DNA of 64,000 nucleotides from Tachypleus tridentatus. Lineage: Eukaryota; Arthropoda; Merostomata; Xiphosura; Limulidae. This document shows positions 35,342 through 48,600 of the stretch, one piece after another (within the stretch, counting starts at the first letter, position 1; each line of letters starts with the position of its first letter). The notes under the pieces were generated by a model that saw nothing but the letters and a program-made list of their open reading frames with translations, was not told the origin of the DNA and did not search any database. The position numbers and the translations under genes were made by a program. The stretch is from assembly GCF_004210375.1 (NCBI RefSeq), contig NC_134830.1:69418326-69482325 (forward strand), written 5' to 3'.

Positions 35342-35706
35342 GCTTGCAGTTTTTGTTTGATGTGAAGACAACGCTACAGATTAGTGACATCACCTATTTC
35401 CCATCTCCCACTACACAAAGTTATGACTTGTATGCGAGCTCCTCTAATAAGGAAGACATTCTCTTTGTTGATCTAGCCAATGGGAAAGTAGAAATGGTCA
35501 CTGGCATTGGACAAGCCATGGGCCCAGAGGTAGCTGAATGGAAAAACACAAACCGGCCAATGACCAGTGCAGGAATATTTGGCACGTATATGGTAACCAC
35601 TGCAAATGAAGCCATCTTTGTAGTGAATGGTAAAACAAGAACCGTGAACTGTGAAATTGGAAACATCATCCATCCCCGATTGATGGTTTGGGTGAAGTCG
35701 TCATGA
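35342..35706 (+). CDS. FSTL4/5-like: terminal coding exon
   Basis: The acceptor is ATCTTTACATAG; phase 1 in, stop TGA at 35704-35706. It encodes about 121 residues including QISDITYFPSPTTQSYDLYA, DILFVDLANGKVEMV, GIFGTYMVTTANEAIFVVNG and NCEIGNI, ending MVWVKSS. These pieces match the last FSTL4/5 segment (L-H-I-S-D-L-A-F-Q-P-S, then D-V-L-F-V-E-L-S-S-G-K-V, then L-N-C-E-I, then V-I-W-V). The C-terminus is at the expected position. There is no transmembrane or GPI signal, consistent with secretion. Confidence 0.95.
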
Positions 35707-38700
35707 AGTCTTTTTTTTTTGGATGAGTTGCTGATGACTTAATATGTTTGTTCAGTTTAAGCAAGTTAAACTGTCAAACTAGTTTAATATAATGTTATGT
35801 TCTGCCTGTCTACTTCAAATAGAAGGGCCTGCTGATGGCAACTTTATTGAAAATATATTGTTTCAGTAAAAATTACAAATATTAAGTTACTTACTACATT
35901 TCATGGTTTACGTTTATATTCATAATTTTACTTCTTTAAGAACTCAGAGAACTGAAATGCTCTATCTAGTAACTTAAACAAAATATAATTATTTTTCAGA
36001 AGATCAGTGAATAATCATATCTATTTGCTTAAATTGCTTAACTTAATCTTAAACTATTAATATTTTATTTAACTCTTTTCACTTGTCCTGAGTATTGTAT
36101 GAATTGCTGAAATTCACTTTCATGCTTTTTTCAAAGAGAAATCTAGTCAGAGGTTCCTCATTTCTAAAAATATTATTTTAACTAAGAATTTTTAATATAG
36201 ATATAGCATTTCAGAAAAAAAATATGTGTTTTGTAGCATTATAGTAATCTTGTTTGTAAGAATGAAAGAAACTTAATTGTGTGTAAACTTGCAGTGTGCA
36301 AGTTATCTGTATAGAGGTGTGTATTTAAAACTATTAAATGAATGAATAATGTGGGAACCTTAAGGCTTTATGGAATTTGTCAAAACCTATAACACTTGAA
36401 GTAATGTTATTTAAATTTTGATTTTTCTCATAAAATGTGTCTAATTTATCCAATTTTTAAAGTGTGCATCTATATTTGCAAGTAAAATACTTCAGTCAAT
36501 TTGATCAATTTTTCTCTAGATGTTGTCATACTGCAATGTTTCCTGTCAAGTTAAATGTATTTTCTTTGTCTGTGTCAAACTTTGCTATTGCTTCCAGTGA
36601 AATTATATGTGCTTTGTTTATGTTGTCTAACTTGGGCTTTCATTACAAGTTGTATGTAGCATACCTTTTGTAAATGACTTATGTGTTGTCATCATGCAAA
36701 AATATTTCTTGATTAAAACCTAGCAACTTTTAATACAGATGTGTTAGAATATAAAGATTGTCTGCCAATCTACAGGGCACTATAGTGCTCTACTCTTTTT
36801 GTCATTTAGAAAAGAAAACTTAGTTACATATAAGAATGAGACTATCAGATAAAGCCATTATGATTTCTTTTTTTAAAGAAGCATGTTCTACATGAAATAT
36901 TTTCTCTTACTTTAAAATTTTATATCTGAGAAATTTCGGTTGTCTGTTTCACTCTCTGAAATTTATAGGTCAAGGAGTTATTGAGCCTTTTTAACGTCAG
37001 GCTTATGTCAACTGTGCTGTGTAGTGACCCTTGCATATACTCACTTTTATAAATGTTAAAAATGCTTTTACAGTTTCATCAATAACAAACTTGGACTCAT
37101 GGTTCTTAGTAGATTGTCTTCTCGTTATTGTATTAAAGAATGGTATGGTGGAAAAAAAAAAGGATGATACATTTTAATATGCCTAGAATTGATGGCGCTG
37201 TATGTGTGTAAAATAGCCTGAATTACTAGGGTTCTACAAATAATGACAGTCAATAACTTTTTTTTTAATAAGACTGTAAGTTCATCAAAGTGAGGATAAG
37301 AAAGAATGTTGTACTTGAAAAGAATATTCAAGTCAATGCGAAGCATTAGCCATATGTAAACACTGATCTTTATGACTACTCTGAAAGAATACAAGAACAT
37401 TAAGGTGAGATGGAAACATTAAAATTATGCATAATAATCATATTCTTTGAACCAAGTTTTAGTTTTGAAAGTTGTGCATAAAACTAATTAAGAACCAAAT
37501 GACCAAGAATACACCAGTCAAAGACAGTATGTGAAACTATTAACAATAATGTGCTATGATGGCAACATATATATCTTCCAACTGTCTTCTTCTACAGTCA
37601 TCAGAAGTAATACTACATGTAGAAAGTTATGGATCCTCTTCACACTTTACAGTCACAAGTGACTGCAGGACATTTTGATTTATACTGATCAATGAGTGTT
37701 GTAAAACCTGCATGTACGTTTATAAGACTTAGAGAATCTTTAAAGGTTATTTTGCCCTTTCAATGATTGTAATTTCATGGTAGCCATAAACCTATAAAAG
37801 TGGAGGAATTTGAGAAAGGGGTCAAAAGTGCAGAAAAACTAAGAATCTTATCTCATTACTAGCATACTGCTTAACTGTGCCTCTTAATGGTATGTTTTAC
37901 CATAATTTTAACCAATCATTGAATAGGAAATTCTGAGTGAAAACATAGTTAATCTCACTGTATCTGAAACTTTCAGAGTGATTTTAGCTGGCAATAGTTG
38001 TCCAATTTGTTTTATTTCATAATAAATTATATCCAATTATTTTACAAACAAAAACACAAGAGTTCATTGTCTACCATAGTCTTAATGTTCTTGTTTGGAG
38101 ATATGTTTCTGCAGCAACACAGTATGAAGTAATAATGTTCTTAAGTTTTTATTCCCTCTTATAATCAGATTACAAAGTAAAATAATGTTAATTAGGTAGA
38201 GTTAATCAGTAAAATTGAAAACTCAGTGTGTCATATAGATAAAGTAGATTTGAAAAATCTACACTCTTGCACAGAAAGAAAAAACAAATTTAAAATGTGA
38301 ACTCTGTAAACATTAAATATTATCATATCATAGGAAGCTGTACCAATGCAACATGTGATTTATGGTATGTATGTGGGTAGTTTTTGAACTTTCAAACTTG
38401 AAACCTTTTACCAGTATAAATAAATAAATTGAAAATGTATCCAAATTATGACAATGACATAGTAATTGTAAACTATTAATTATTGTAAGTTACAAACAGT
38501 AATAAAGTGCAGAATAAAATTATGTGAAGAAAACCTGCACCATTTATCTTTGTGAAACATCTACAGACTTTAAGAGTCCTATATTTCTGTACAGACAATT
38601 CCTTATGATTAGTTCACAAAGGGTTTCATATGTACCAGTAAACAACTTATTTAATCTTGACTACCTGAATGAAGGAGATATGCAATACCATACTGAATAT

Positions 38701-41700
38701 TGATTACAGCTCAGACTAAACTTTTCTTTTGCTTCATAGTTGAATACACTCCAGATGCAATGCATATAAAATGCTTGGGAAGACTTAGCTTCCACAAATA
38801 AACTCTCTCTCATACAGCATTATTCCTACCAACTCAAAAATAAAATTAGTACGTATAGAAACAGAGAAAGAGCAAAAGGCATTATATGCATGAACTGATT
38901 CTATTCAACTGTGCAACCACTCACATGTGACACAATAGTGTACCCAAACAAAAAATTCAGGCACCACCTCTGTTAAGTACTATTTGAAAATGGAAGTCAA
39001 ATATATTTAACTTTTTTGGAAATAATATTGCTGTATACCTGTATATACATTTGGATATAATGTTGGACCAACTTATAATTCTTTCACATATTATTGATGT
39101 TTCACTGTCAGTCTTGTTTGTGTATCAAGTACACTAAAAAAAGTGCATAGTTTACAAAATTTTGATGTTTGTCTAATTCCTGTGGCACTGTAAGTTTCAA
39201 TGTGTAAAACCACAATAAAGCTGGTCTTTCCAAAACATTCACAGTGTTTTCATTAAACAACAAAGAAAAAGGTATTAACTACAAGTGAAGATATGTAATA
39301 CATGTACTTAAAAAGGCTAATAGAGTAGGAAATTACTTTCATGTTAAAAAAAAAATTTAAATGATACATCAGAACAAGCATTTCTACAATTAATACTTTA
39401 TTTCTGTAGTACAAACATACACATGTTAATCTATATACATTGGTTCATGTCTGTATATTAACACATGCTCACCAGACATTAAATAAGATTTTCTTAGCAC
39501 ACACGTTTAACATTTAGTTTCGCACTTTACAGTTTCTTGCAACTGTGTTTATAAGATACACACACAGTCTAGAAAATTACCCTTTTCACTGTTATCTCAC
39601 TATTTTATAAATTTTCATTGTTTATGACTGTCCAATAAGTCTCCCATTTCCTTATCATTTTTAACATCATCTGCTTATCACCATCTATTACTTAAGAATT
39701 CAATTCCACATAAAGTTTTTTCAACTTTCCATTTTTAAGGTAAATATTGTCAAAAGTACATGTTTAAAACGCTTATAGAATGTAAGCTACTTGGATCAAG
39801 AATGCATTTCAAAATTCTAATTTTGACAACAATAATTTTTTCCCAGTTTGTTCACATAATGTATGTAAAATACTATGTATACTATGACACAAACAAACTG
39901 TTCTTACTTAAACAAAATAATGAAATTATGTGCAAGTTACCTACAAATAGAACATTTAAATCTAACATATTTGACGCACTACAGTTTGCATGGAAATATT
40001 ACCCCATTACTAAATGCATAATTAACCTTTTTTTATGTATATTTTGTTATGCCTAAGTGGCATGAGTAGAAAAAACAAACTGGCAATGGAGAAAAATACT
40101 ACTATTATAAGAACAACCTACAAACATTTAATGAAACATGGATGAGATTTTAACCTTCCATAAAGCTATGGTTCCCTGCTGGAATATTAAGTGGAGGTTG
40201 TTCATGTGGTAGCTAAAGTTAAAGATATTATTAAACTTGTCAACAAATGTTTTTTTTTTTTAAATCTCAGAAGAGGGGGTAATTTTGTATACCAGAAATA
40301 TTGAAACTCACAGTAATTACAGAAAAGGCCCATTTCACCACAGAGGTATGTATTGATTCTGATTTGGTTAAAAATCAAAATATAACAGAACTCAATGAAC
40401 ATTTTCAAATTAGAGGATTGACACTGCATGATATGAGGCTCTGATACCCAGTACATATACAGTGTACAAAACAACTAGAAAAAAATATAAATACAAATAA
40501 TTAGTATTTACAAAAATGCATGCAGTATTGATTATCAAATACAGTTTTCCTTGAACCACTTAATAAGAAATGTCATGATTACAACATAAATCTTACAACT
40601 TCAGCTACAAGTCTCAAATAAAATTAAATTACATATTTGAATTATAATTTTTTAATATATTTCCAATGAAAATTACTTTTCATAATTTGCTAATGAACAA
40701 AATGTCTCAAAAATAAAAAAATACATTATATGCAACAAAAAACAAAATATGAAAAAGACTTAAATGGTTTTAACTTAATCATGTTATGACATTTTTCTTA
40801 GTTCTCTTTTGTTATAAATAATTATATACACCAGTACATATAATAAAACATATCATAAAGTTACTGTTACTACTGTATTTTTGAAATATTTTCAAACACA
40901 AGCATCTTTTATTTCCAGGAATGTACAAGTACTTTATAACTCATTTTGACATTTACCAGGAATATATGATTTTCAAACATGTTTAATTGTTTATGTACAT
41001 AAAGCATAAGTGGGAAAACATTAAGTTCCAAAATTACTAGAATTCATTTGCAATATAACTAACAGAACCAAAATCATACAAAATATGAAACATCAATGAA
41101 AGTAAATTAACTTTTACTCTCTAATCAGTGTGGAATTTTTTCACTGAAATATATCCTTGAATAAGTAATGTATAATGTTTATTTCCCACATGGTTAGACA
41201 AAATAAGTTTTTTTTTAAATGTAAAGTACACTTATCACTAATTTTATGTACTTAAAATAATTTTCATATCTTGCACATACTTTGTACATGTAATTTATGC
41301 AAATGTTAATGCACGTAAAAAAACATATTAAGCTAGTGAACACTGTATATGAAACCCTTATATTTTGAGACAACTTCAAAAAATACATTTCGTTTTAGAA
41401 AATTCTTATGACTTGAAAAAAAACACTTATATTTCCAGCATTCAACATTTTTCTTACATTCACCAGTTTATCACTTTAAATTGCATAATCTGAAAACTTG
41501 ATAAAATAGGTATGTACAATAGTTAACTTTCTAAAATAAGGCATTTTGAAAGCTCCAGGTATCCAAGTAAAGTTGATTTCATGAAAAATATTTTCAATTT
41601 TTCAACTTTTGTGTTATAAATACAGCTTTTTTTTAACTTTATGTTGTGTATTACTAAATCACCACAGAGGATTTAGTATCCAAACGAAACAAAAGCAAAA

Positions 41701-43494
41701 AAGTAAGTTAATTTACTAGATATGAAAAAGTACAAACATTCAGAAAATATATATTGAAATGTACGAGTACATGTAGTCCACATTACATCTACACATGATA
41801 TATAAATTAGTGCTGAAGATTATCCCCATGAAATCTAATCCATTTTGTCACAGCTTAATCATTATGTAAAGAACATAATTTAGATTTTAAAAATCATGAA
41901 TATATAGCACCTTAATTTTTGTCTTGAAGACACTGTTTATGATGTCCTTTTGTATTTTGTTTTAAAACATGTTGGGTATAAAGAGTAGAGATTATAGTAA
42001 GATTGACTGTTTAAGAGCAATAAAATACTGAAGACAAAATTAATGTTATTTAAAAAAAAACAACTCTAATTCACACTGTTTTATCATACAAGCACATGTA
42101 TCAATATCTATGCAATAGACATATTAAAATGTCTTTTTTAAGTATGGAATACAATAATAGCACAATTCAGTTTTTTTCTTCAATACCTAGACAAACTTAC
42201 AAATTTTAGAAGATAAACAGTAAATTTACTTATATTTTTATAAAAACATGTTTCATATCAATGTTTTCCCATGAGACTATACAGTCTTAGAAAAACAGCT
42301 GTAGTAATTAATTGATATTATTAAACACAGTATACATTCCTGTAAGATTTTATCTAAATTTATCTAATACCAATTAATGTATTACTATACTTTAAACTGT
42401 ATAATACTAGAAGGTTTCAAAGATGTTTTTTTTCAAATATTTCTAAGTTCTTATGGACATATATGTACACATTACAAAAAACAAACTTACTATTAAAACC
42501 AATTAAGTGTTCTTTATTTAATTAAACTTTTGTTTTTGTAAGAGATAGTCATGATTTTCAAATTATTTGCTAATATAAAGCTTAAAAGCTTCAAAACAAC
42601 AACCCAAACTTTGTTGCAAAATATTAAAACTGTACAACACTGTAGTATTGGAATTTCTTGTATAGCTTCTGCCTTAACACTGAATGGATGACTATTCTAA
42701 TATGAGCCACAGTTAGGTACATACACATACTTACTGAATAGGTGTCTGCATAATTAAATATAATTATTGACTATAAACAGTACCTGGGCATTTAAGTTGC
42801 AAAAACATATGATATACCTATGTGTAAGTAGAAATGGATTGAAACTAAAATTACTGCTAATAAATTCTTTATCAGTAGAAATACCTTAAATTATAATCAG
42901 ATAAGTTTTGAGAAAATGTTTCATGTACCTTACATACAATTTCGTTTGCACTTCACATGAAACACAAACATGTATATCTACATTCAAAAAGGCAAATCAC
43001 AGAATACTGAAAGACCACACTGGTTAAGGTTCCTGTTAAACATAAATTCTATACGGTATTAGTGAGAAATACATTCAATATGGTTTTAAACTTAAGTTGT
43101 GGATGATTTAGGTATTCTATCATGACAAGAAAAGTTTTATACAGCTTCTGACATAAACGTATAATGTGTTTAAAGAACATGAGCTCAAAAACAAAAAATA
43201 ACACAGATCTATAAATGAAATACACTGTATACACAAAAAATAACAGATCTATAAATGAAATATGCTGTACACACACATAAAAACAACATATCAATGAAAT
43301 ACACTGCACACATAATGAAATAAATATATTCAATAAACACAATTGCTATCTCATTTATCTTTGCTAATGAGCATTGATACTGTATGTTGTGAATTATTTG
43401 GAGGTATAAATGTTCATTTGTGAAAATAATAAAAAACAAAAAAATTACACCTTAAAATCCTATAAGTAACTGGTACAGATAAATAAAGTTCCAA
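35707..43494. other. Interval between two convergent genes, including 3' UTRs
   Basis: There are about 7.8 kb between the stop of the FSTL-like gene (+) and the stop of the coiled-coil gene (-). I find no conserved coding segment here on either strand; open frames are short, AT-rich and without family resemblance. Part must be 3' UTR of both genes. Candidate + strand poly(A) signals include ATTAAA near 36333 and 36712 and AATAAA near 38021, 38501 and 39211. Several TTTATT motifs could serve the - strand gene. Which are used cannot be told from the sequence. SINE copies, common to the left, are not evident here, which fits long transcribed UTRs or simply chance. Confidence 0.6.
43190..43330. 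repeat. Degenerate tandem repeat, unit about 45-50 bp
   Basis: Three units, each close to ATAACAGATCTATAAATGAA followed by ATACACTGTATACACA (starts near 43198, 43242 and 43280). It lies 165 bp beyond the stop of the coiled-coil gene, so it is probably in its 3' UTR. Confidence 0.75.
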
Positions 43495-45663
43495 TTATTG
43501 TAGGAGAGGTTCACCAGAAACAGTTGCAGAGATACGATCCAAAAGATTTTGAAGATGATATTGCAAATTTTTTGAATTATTTTCACTAGCAGTCTGGAAG
43601 ATTATTTTCTGAGATCCATGTTGCTTCCTAAATCTTAAATCTAGTCTGGAGTCCTGTGATGCACTTAGTTTCTGTTGAGATAAGAAGTTGGCAGCACTAT
43701 GAGGGAAGGGTAGGTCTCGTTTGATGCCCTGGTATGTTTTCTCTGGGTTTAATGGAACAGATAAGTCTAATGAATCATGAAATTCCATTTGCCTCAAGGA
43801 GTCTCTATGAAATGTGGTATGAAGAGGATCAAACTCACTACATATACTGTCTATATGCTTTGACTGTGTATTTCTCTCCATCTTCTTTAAAGCATCTTTA
43901 TTATAAGATAGACTCTGACTATTATGGATATTCTTGAATTGAATGACTGGAGATGAAATTTCACTTTGAGACAATGAGCCCTGTTTTTGTATTACTGTAG
44001 AAAATTGGCTTTTCTCAGAAGATTTATTCTGGGTAATGGATGCACATGACAAAACATCTAAAGCAGGTGACGACTGGGAACTGTTACTCCTAGGGAATAA
44101 TGTAGCATCATGATGATTTGGTCTACAATTAGATGGACTTTCAAAGTCTAATGAATGATTACTACTTAAAGATTCCCCATGTTGAGTTGAAGTGATAATA
44201 TCATAATGCCTAACATTTTCAGACTGAGTTTCAGGGCATGTTAAGTTCAAAAAAAAGCTTGTGTCATTCTCACTGTATTTATTTTGTACATGGTCATTTA
44301 AAGCAGGATTTGCATGTATAACTTCTAATGAGGGAAGGCAAGATGTTTCTGGATTATTTCTTTCAGTATACATAACCAATGAAGGCTCATGAAGCTGCTG
44401 ACACTTGGATGCTTGTTTAGAAGATCTGCCCATCTGCTGCTTAAGTTCTTGATTTTCCTGAACTAAAGAACCAAGATTTTTCTTAAGCATAAAAACTCTG
44501 GTATGCATTGATTCTAATTCTAAGTTATTTGCTTGCAACCTACGACACAGTTCATCCTTCTCTCTCTGAAGCTGCTTGCATTGAACTGTCAACTTGTTCT
44601 CAACTATCACACTTGAAGTTTTATGAATTTCTTCTAACTGTTGAATCTTTGTCTGTAATATTTCATTTTCCAACATATAGGTAATAAGTCGTTGCTGAAG
44701 TTTCATAATATCACTTTCCTTAAGAACAGAGGAAACTCTGTTCTTACAGGATGCTGTTGCCTGAAGACTAGGAGAAGCTGCCTCATTTTGTGACCGACTG
44801 ATTTTTGGTTGGGAAATATTTTCTGTGAATTCACCTTCTTTCCACTGCTCAGCTTCATTTCCTTGATTTTTAACATACTGAAGATATAATCCATGAATAT
44901 GATATTCCAGTTGTTCTTTTTCTAATAATATTGTTTCAAGCCTTTCTTCAAGCCACTTTCTTTCATCTTCCAACTCTTGACAAGTAGCTTCCAAATGCAC
45001 AACTTTGTTGAACAGGCCATTTCTTTCCTTTTCAATTTGTTTAAGTTTGATTTCTACATTTTCCACTGTTTGGTGCCTGGATACAAAATCTTGTTCACAG
45101 CTTTCCAAATAATTCCCACCTTTTACATCTCGCTGTTGATTCATAACATCTATTTGTTTTCTAAGCAAAAGTCCTTTCTGACTAATAACATCCAAAAGAG
45201 TTGAGAGTTCATCACTAGCCCCAAACATGCACACACGAGATTCTTTCTGAATCTCTTCTTTTCTTTCACACATGCCAAAATTGACAGGATTACTAACAAA
45301 AGTTAAACTACTTCCTTGTCCTTGATCACGACAGTCTGAATCCAAGCCACTGTCTTGTTTATTGTCACTTTCCATAATCAGTTTTCTTTTTGACTCAGCA
45401 TGTCTATTGGTATTTACAGACAAGTGTAGTGATGAAGAGCAGGAAGATCTAAGTCTTCTAAAACTGCTCTTTGGACACTCAGAAACCAAGTCAGTTGGTT
45501 GAGGAAATGGGAACAGGTGTAAAAGCTTGTTATATGGATACCTCCTATCACTGAGAGATCTATATTTGCAATCATGTTGTACTAACTGTTGCTCAATGTC
45601 TCGGATTACTGTGATGGCATTGGTTTGAAAATCTTCAGCAGCTGTTATTCGGTCTTGAAGTTC
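43495..45663 (-). CDS. Unidentified coiled-coil protein, large terminal exon
   Basis: A 722-codon open stretch on the - strand, from a good acceptor (CCTTGCTTTAG before 45663, phase 0) to TAA at 43495-43497. It begins ELQDRITAAEDFQTNAITVI and is open throughout, so it is real coding sequence. From about residue 150 to 420 it is rich in Leu/Glu/Lys/Gln heptads (ELEDERKWLEERLETILLEK; LKKNLGSLVQENQELKQQM), which predicts parallel coiled coils with one break. The rest is Ser/Asn/Gln-rich, with many S-P and S-Q sites and no recognised domain, probably disordered. It looks like a cytoplasmic scaffold or cytoskeleton-linked protein. I do not recognise the family. Confidence 0.9.
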   Translation of the reverse strand, partial: ELQDRITAAEDFQTNAITVIRDIEQQLVQHDCKYRSLSDRRYPYNKLLHLFPFPQPTDLVSECPKSSFRRLRSSCSSSLHLSVNTNRHAESKRKLIMESDNKQDSGLDSDCRDQGQGSSLTFVSNPVNFGMCERKEEIQKESRVCMFGASDELSTLLDVISQKGLLLRKQIDVMNQQRDVKGGNYLESCEQDFVSRHQTVENVEIKLKQIEKERNGLFNKVVHLEATCQELEDERKWLEERLETILLEKEQLEYHIHGLYLQYVKNQGNEAEQWKEGEFTENISQPKISRSQNEAASPSLQATASCKNRVSSVLKESDIMKLQQRLITYMLENEILQTKIQQLEEIHKTSSVIVENKLTVQCKQLQREKDELCRRLQANNLELESMHTRVFMLKKNLGSLVQENQELKQQMGRSSKQASKCQQLHEPSLVMYTERNNPETSCLPSLEVIHANPALNDHVQNKYSENDTSFFLNLTCPETQSENVRHYDIITSTQHGESLSSNHSLDFESPSNCRPNHHDATLFPRSNSSQSSPALDVLSCASITQNKSSEKSQFSTVIQKQGSLSQSEISSPVIQFKNIHNSQSLSYNKDALKKMERNTQSKHIDSICSEFDPLHTTFHRDSLRQMEFHDSLDLSVPLNPEKTYQGIKRDLPFPHSAANFLSQQKLSASQDSRLDLRFRKQHGSQKIIFQTASENNSKNLQYHLQNLLDRISATVSGEPLLQ

Positions 45664-48600
45664 CTAAAGCAAGGAAAAACAAATGTTTATCTCATGAAAC
45701 ATTAAATTTCAACAAGGTTTAAAGAATTTTATGCCCACATTTACAAGTTTATGTACAAAGGAGTAGATAAAAATGAAAAGCTAACAAACTACTCTCAATA
45801 ATTTGTGTGTATTTCATGGATCACTGGATAAGAATAAACAGTTAGCTTTCATTCAATAATGATTACTCCTTACTTAAAGAAATAATCATTTAGATACTAA
45901 CTTTCATCCAAACATAGATACAATATATTTTCCTTTCATACAGTTCATAGCATAGTGATAAAAGTCTAAGAACACATTGGAAATGTCACAATATAAACGA
46001 AGTAATTGTGTATACAAAAATCAAGTTTTTGTCATGTTTACCTGTACATAGTAAATAGAAAGAATGACTTCCAATTAGTTTTAAAACAGAAAATCAAAAC
46101 ACTGTACTTATGTAATTAAAGTACTTCTGTATTAAAAGTAAACTAAGACATTCAAAAAGTACACGAAATTCAGCTTTATAAATGAAATTATATCTATAAG
46201 TAATTCATTTTAAACAAACATTTCTCAGAACGTTTCAAAATGTATATACTAATAAACATATACTGTTTAATAGTGCTTAAAGAAAACTTAAGAGATCTGA
46301 AAGAACCTTCAAAATATTCTTTGTATGTTTTTTTTTTTTTTTTTACATAATTCTATAAAACTCCAGTTATTTTCACAATAATTTTAAATCAAACTTTTTG
46401 TATGTTATTGCTGAAGCATAACAATTGTGTATAAAAATTCATTTGGTATAATTGAAACATGAAAGAGCTACCAGTTATGGGGAAGATTACAAACCTGTGA
46501 CAATAATCTTTAACACTAAACATTGTATAGCTGAATATACAAACAAAAAACAGCTTCATTTTAACACTCTTTTGAAATGATACTACCTACAGAGATGTAA
46601 CTTGTGTCTTGTACAGCTGCATGGTTTGAACCAGAAATATTTTCTCTAAAGTCCCATAGCCAAAAAAATAAAATTTCTCATAGTTTAACAGATAATCAAA
46701 ATATAAGATACTTTTTTTATTTCCTTATATCTCCCACATAAACCTGGCCCATTCATTTCTGTTTATTTCAATAAAAGAATTGCTTTGCTTTACTTTGTTT
46801 CTTTTCAAGATATAATGTGTAAGGTACGCACTTCACTGGTCTACTGATAAGCTCTGACACACTTTTAGGGTGACGAAAACTAAAATTTCACCACTTTTAT
46901 ATGGTAACTAGATAACCAATTCTAACTGTATCGTTTGAATTCAGTGTTTCTTTGGATTAAAAACAATAAAGAATAGTGCATCAGTTTTTAGCTGCTACTA
47001 GAATAAAATACAATAATTATCACTTTTATAATGAAAAATCAATCACTGACTTCTTTAATAAATTTTTGATTCATTGCTAAAGGTTTTATGGCACAATGCA
47101 CAAGGTCTATCTGCACCAAATAGTCAAATGATTTAGAGAATAAAATTCAAAATATGTCAAAATGTATGGAAAAATAAAAGAACAGACTAAAACATGACAG
47201 AAGTTCTTTTATGTTCTTTGAAACAAGCTTAAAACACTAAACAGAATCAAAAAATATAATGGCCCATAAAAAAGCTAGAAACCAGTCAGGACAGTGTCAC
47301 TATTACGAAAGACAAAAAACACATAAAAGTAAAATGTAAGCAATTTATGACCTGAGTACCACAAAAGCCAGAAACTGATGGATCAGTCCCTCATAAAAGG
47401 AAATGATGAGTAGTGAAATTGTAGCCAATCCATGGCCTAGATAACTTCCTCTCTCTGATCCTTATAACAACTAGATGGCCAAAAAACTATCATCAGTACT
47501 ACAAAAGCTCAATCATTTTATTCCTATTGTTTTGTTTATGTAAGTCTTTGTTTGTCTGGAGACCAATTTTTGTCATAATTTTCTACATCAGAAAAACCAA
47601 AGTCAAATGGGTTACATGTGTTTTCATACATGTAATGACTGAAACACTTCTGCATTTTGTTGTTTATAATTCATATCATAGTGTATTCAAGTACCAAACT
47701 AAAAACTCTGCACTATTCAAAACACCATATAGTAGGCATTAGTTGACACAGTTACACATTTCAGGTGTTTATGCATGTATGTATTAAACTTGCTATCACA
47801 TTTGTACTTAAACTGTTAAAAGTACCATATCCTGAAACTAACAGTCACCATTTGCAACATCAACAAAACAGAAAGAAAAATACAGCAAAAATAACTGCTA
47901 CTGATATGTAAATCTAAAATATCTTTTAATATATTGAATTAGTTTTCAACAGAGAGTATGTGAAGTAACATATGATATAAGGCAATCAACTAGTTGTAAG
48001 CATAAATACTTTAACTTATGGCATATTGTGTTTTAATATATTCACACTCAGTAACATACAATAAATAATCTTAAACTTATATTTTCATCATTTCAGTTTC
48101 AAAAAACAGAAAGTAAAAAATCATGAACATAGATAATCTCAACATTTAAATATACTGCAGTACTTGTACATACAGAAACAGAGATGTTGCTAGTAACAGG
48201 CACATGGGGCCAGTTTCCAGAATCTTCAGTTAGCATCATGAAAAATCAGAATAGAAAATCATGACTGCCATAATAATAAAATGCCCAAAGTTCCTGCACC
48301 TATTGTTCCAAGCCCCAAATTCTTTAAGCATCTAGATTCATCTCTATATAGAAACATTATGCATTATTAAAACTTTCATTTGATTTTAAATATATACGAG
48401 CACAAACTTAGATATTTAGTCCATGACCCAGCTGTTCTGATCTAAATGATGTATTAGCACAAGGTTAAAGAAATTTATTTCATTACACAAGTCTTCATCT
48501 TGAAAACATATTAACACAAGCCTAAAAATATTCAGTGTAGATCCAAATATTCCAATTTTAATAATTCACTAGTACAAGACTACCAAAATGTATCTTCTCT

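Larger units (their letters stand above)
18920..35706 (+). other. Follistatin-related protein 5-like gene (FSTL4/FSTL5 family), exons 2263 and 18920-35706
   Basis: Gene-level entry. In order the exons encode a follistatin/Kazal module, a linker, an EF-hand pair, two I-set Ig domains and about 440 residues of C-terminal region. That order is specific to the FSTL4/FSTL5 family of secreted extracellular-matrix-type glycoproteins. With the exon at 2263, about 839 codons are visible, close to the roughly 850 residues of vertebrate FSTL5, so only the signal-peptide start is missing. Most introns are phase 1, usual for genes built from extracellular modules. The last exon ends in TGA at 35704-35706. 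Invertebrate members are usually single-copy, so I do not choose between FSTL4 and FSTL5. The molecular role of the family is poorly defined; calcium binding and adhesion-type interactions are inferred from the domains. Confidence 0.93.

Noticed and set aside
35421..35673. Two overlapping - strand open frames in the FSTL-like terminal exon.
   Set aside because: They are antisense to a conserved coding exon and show no independent support.
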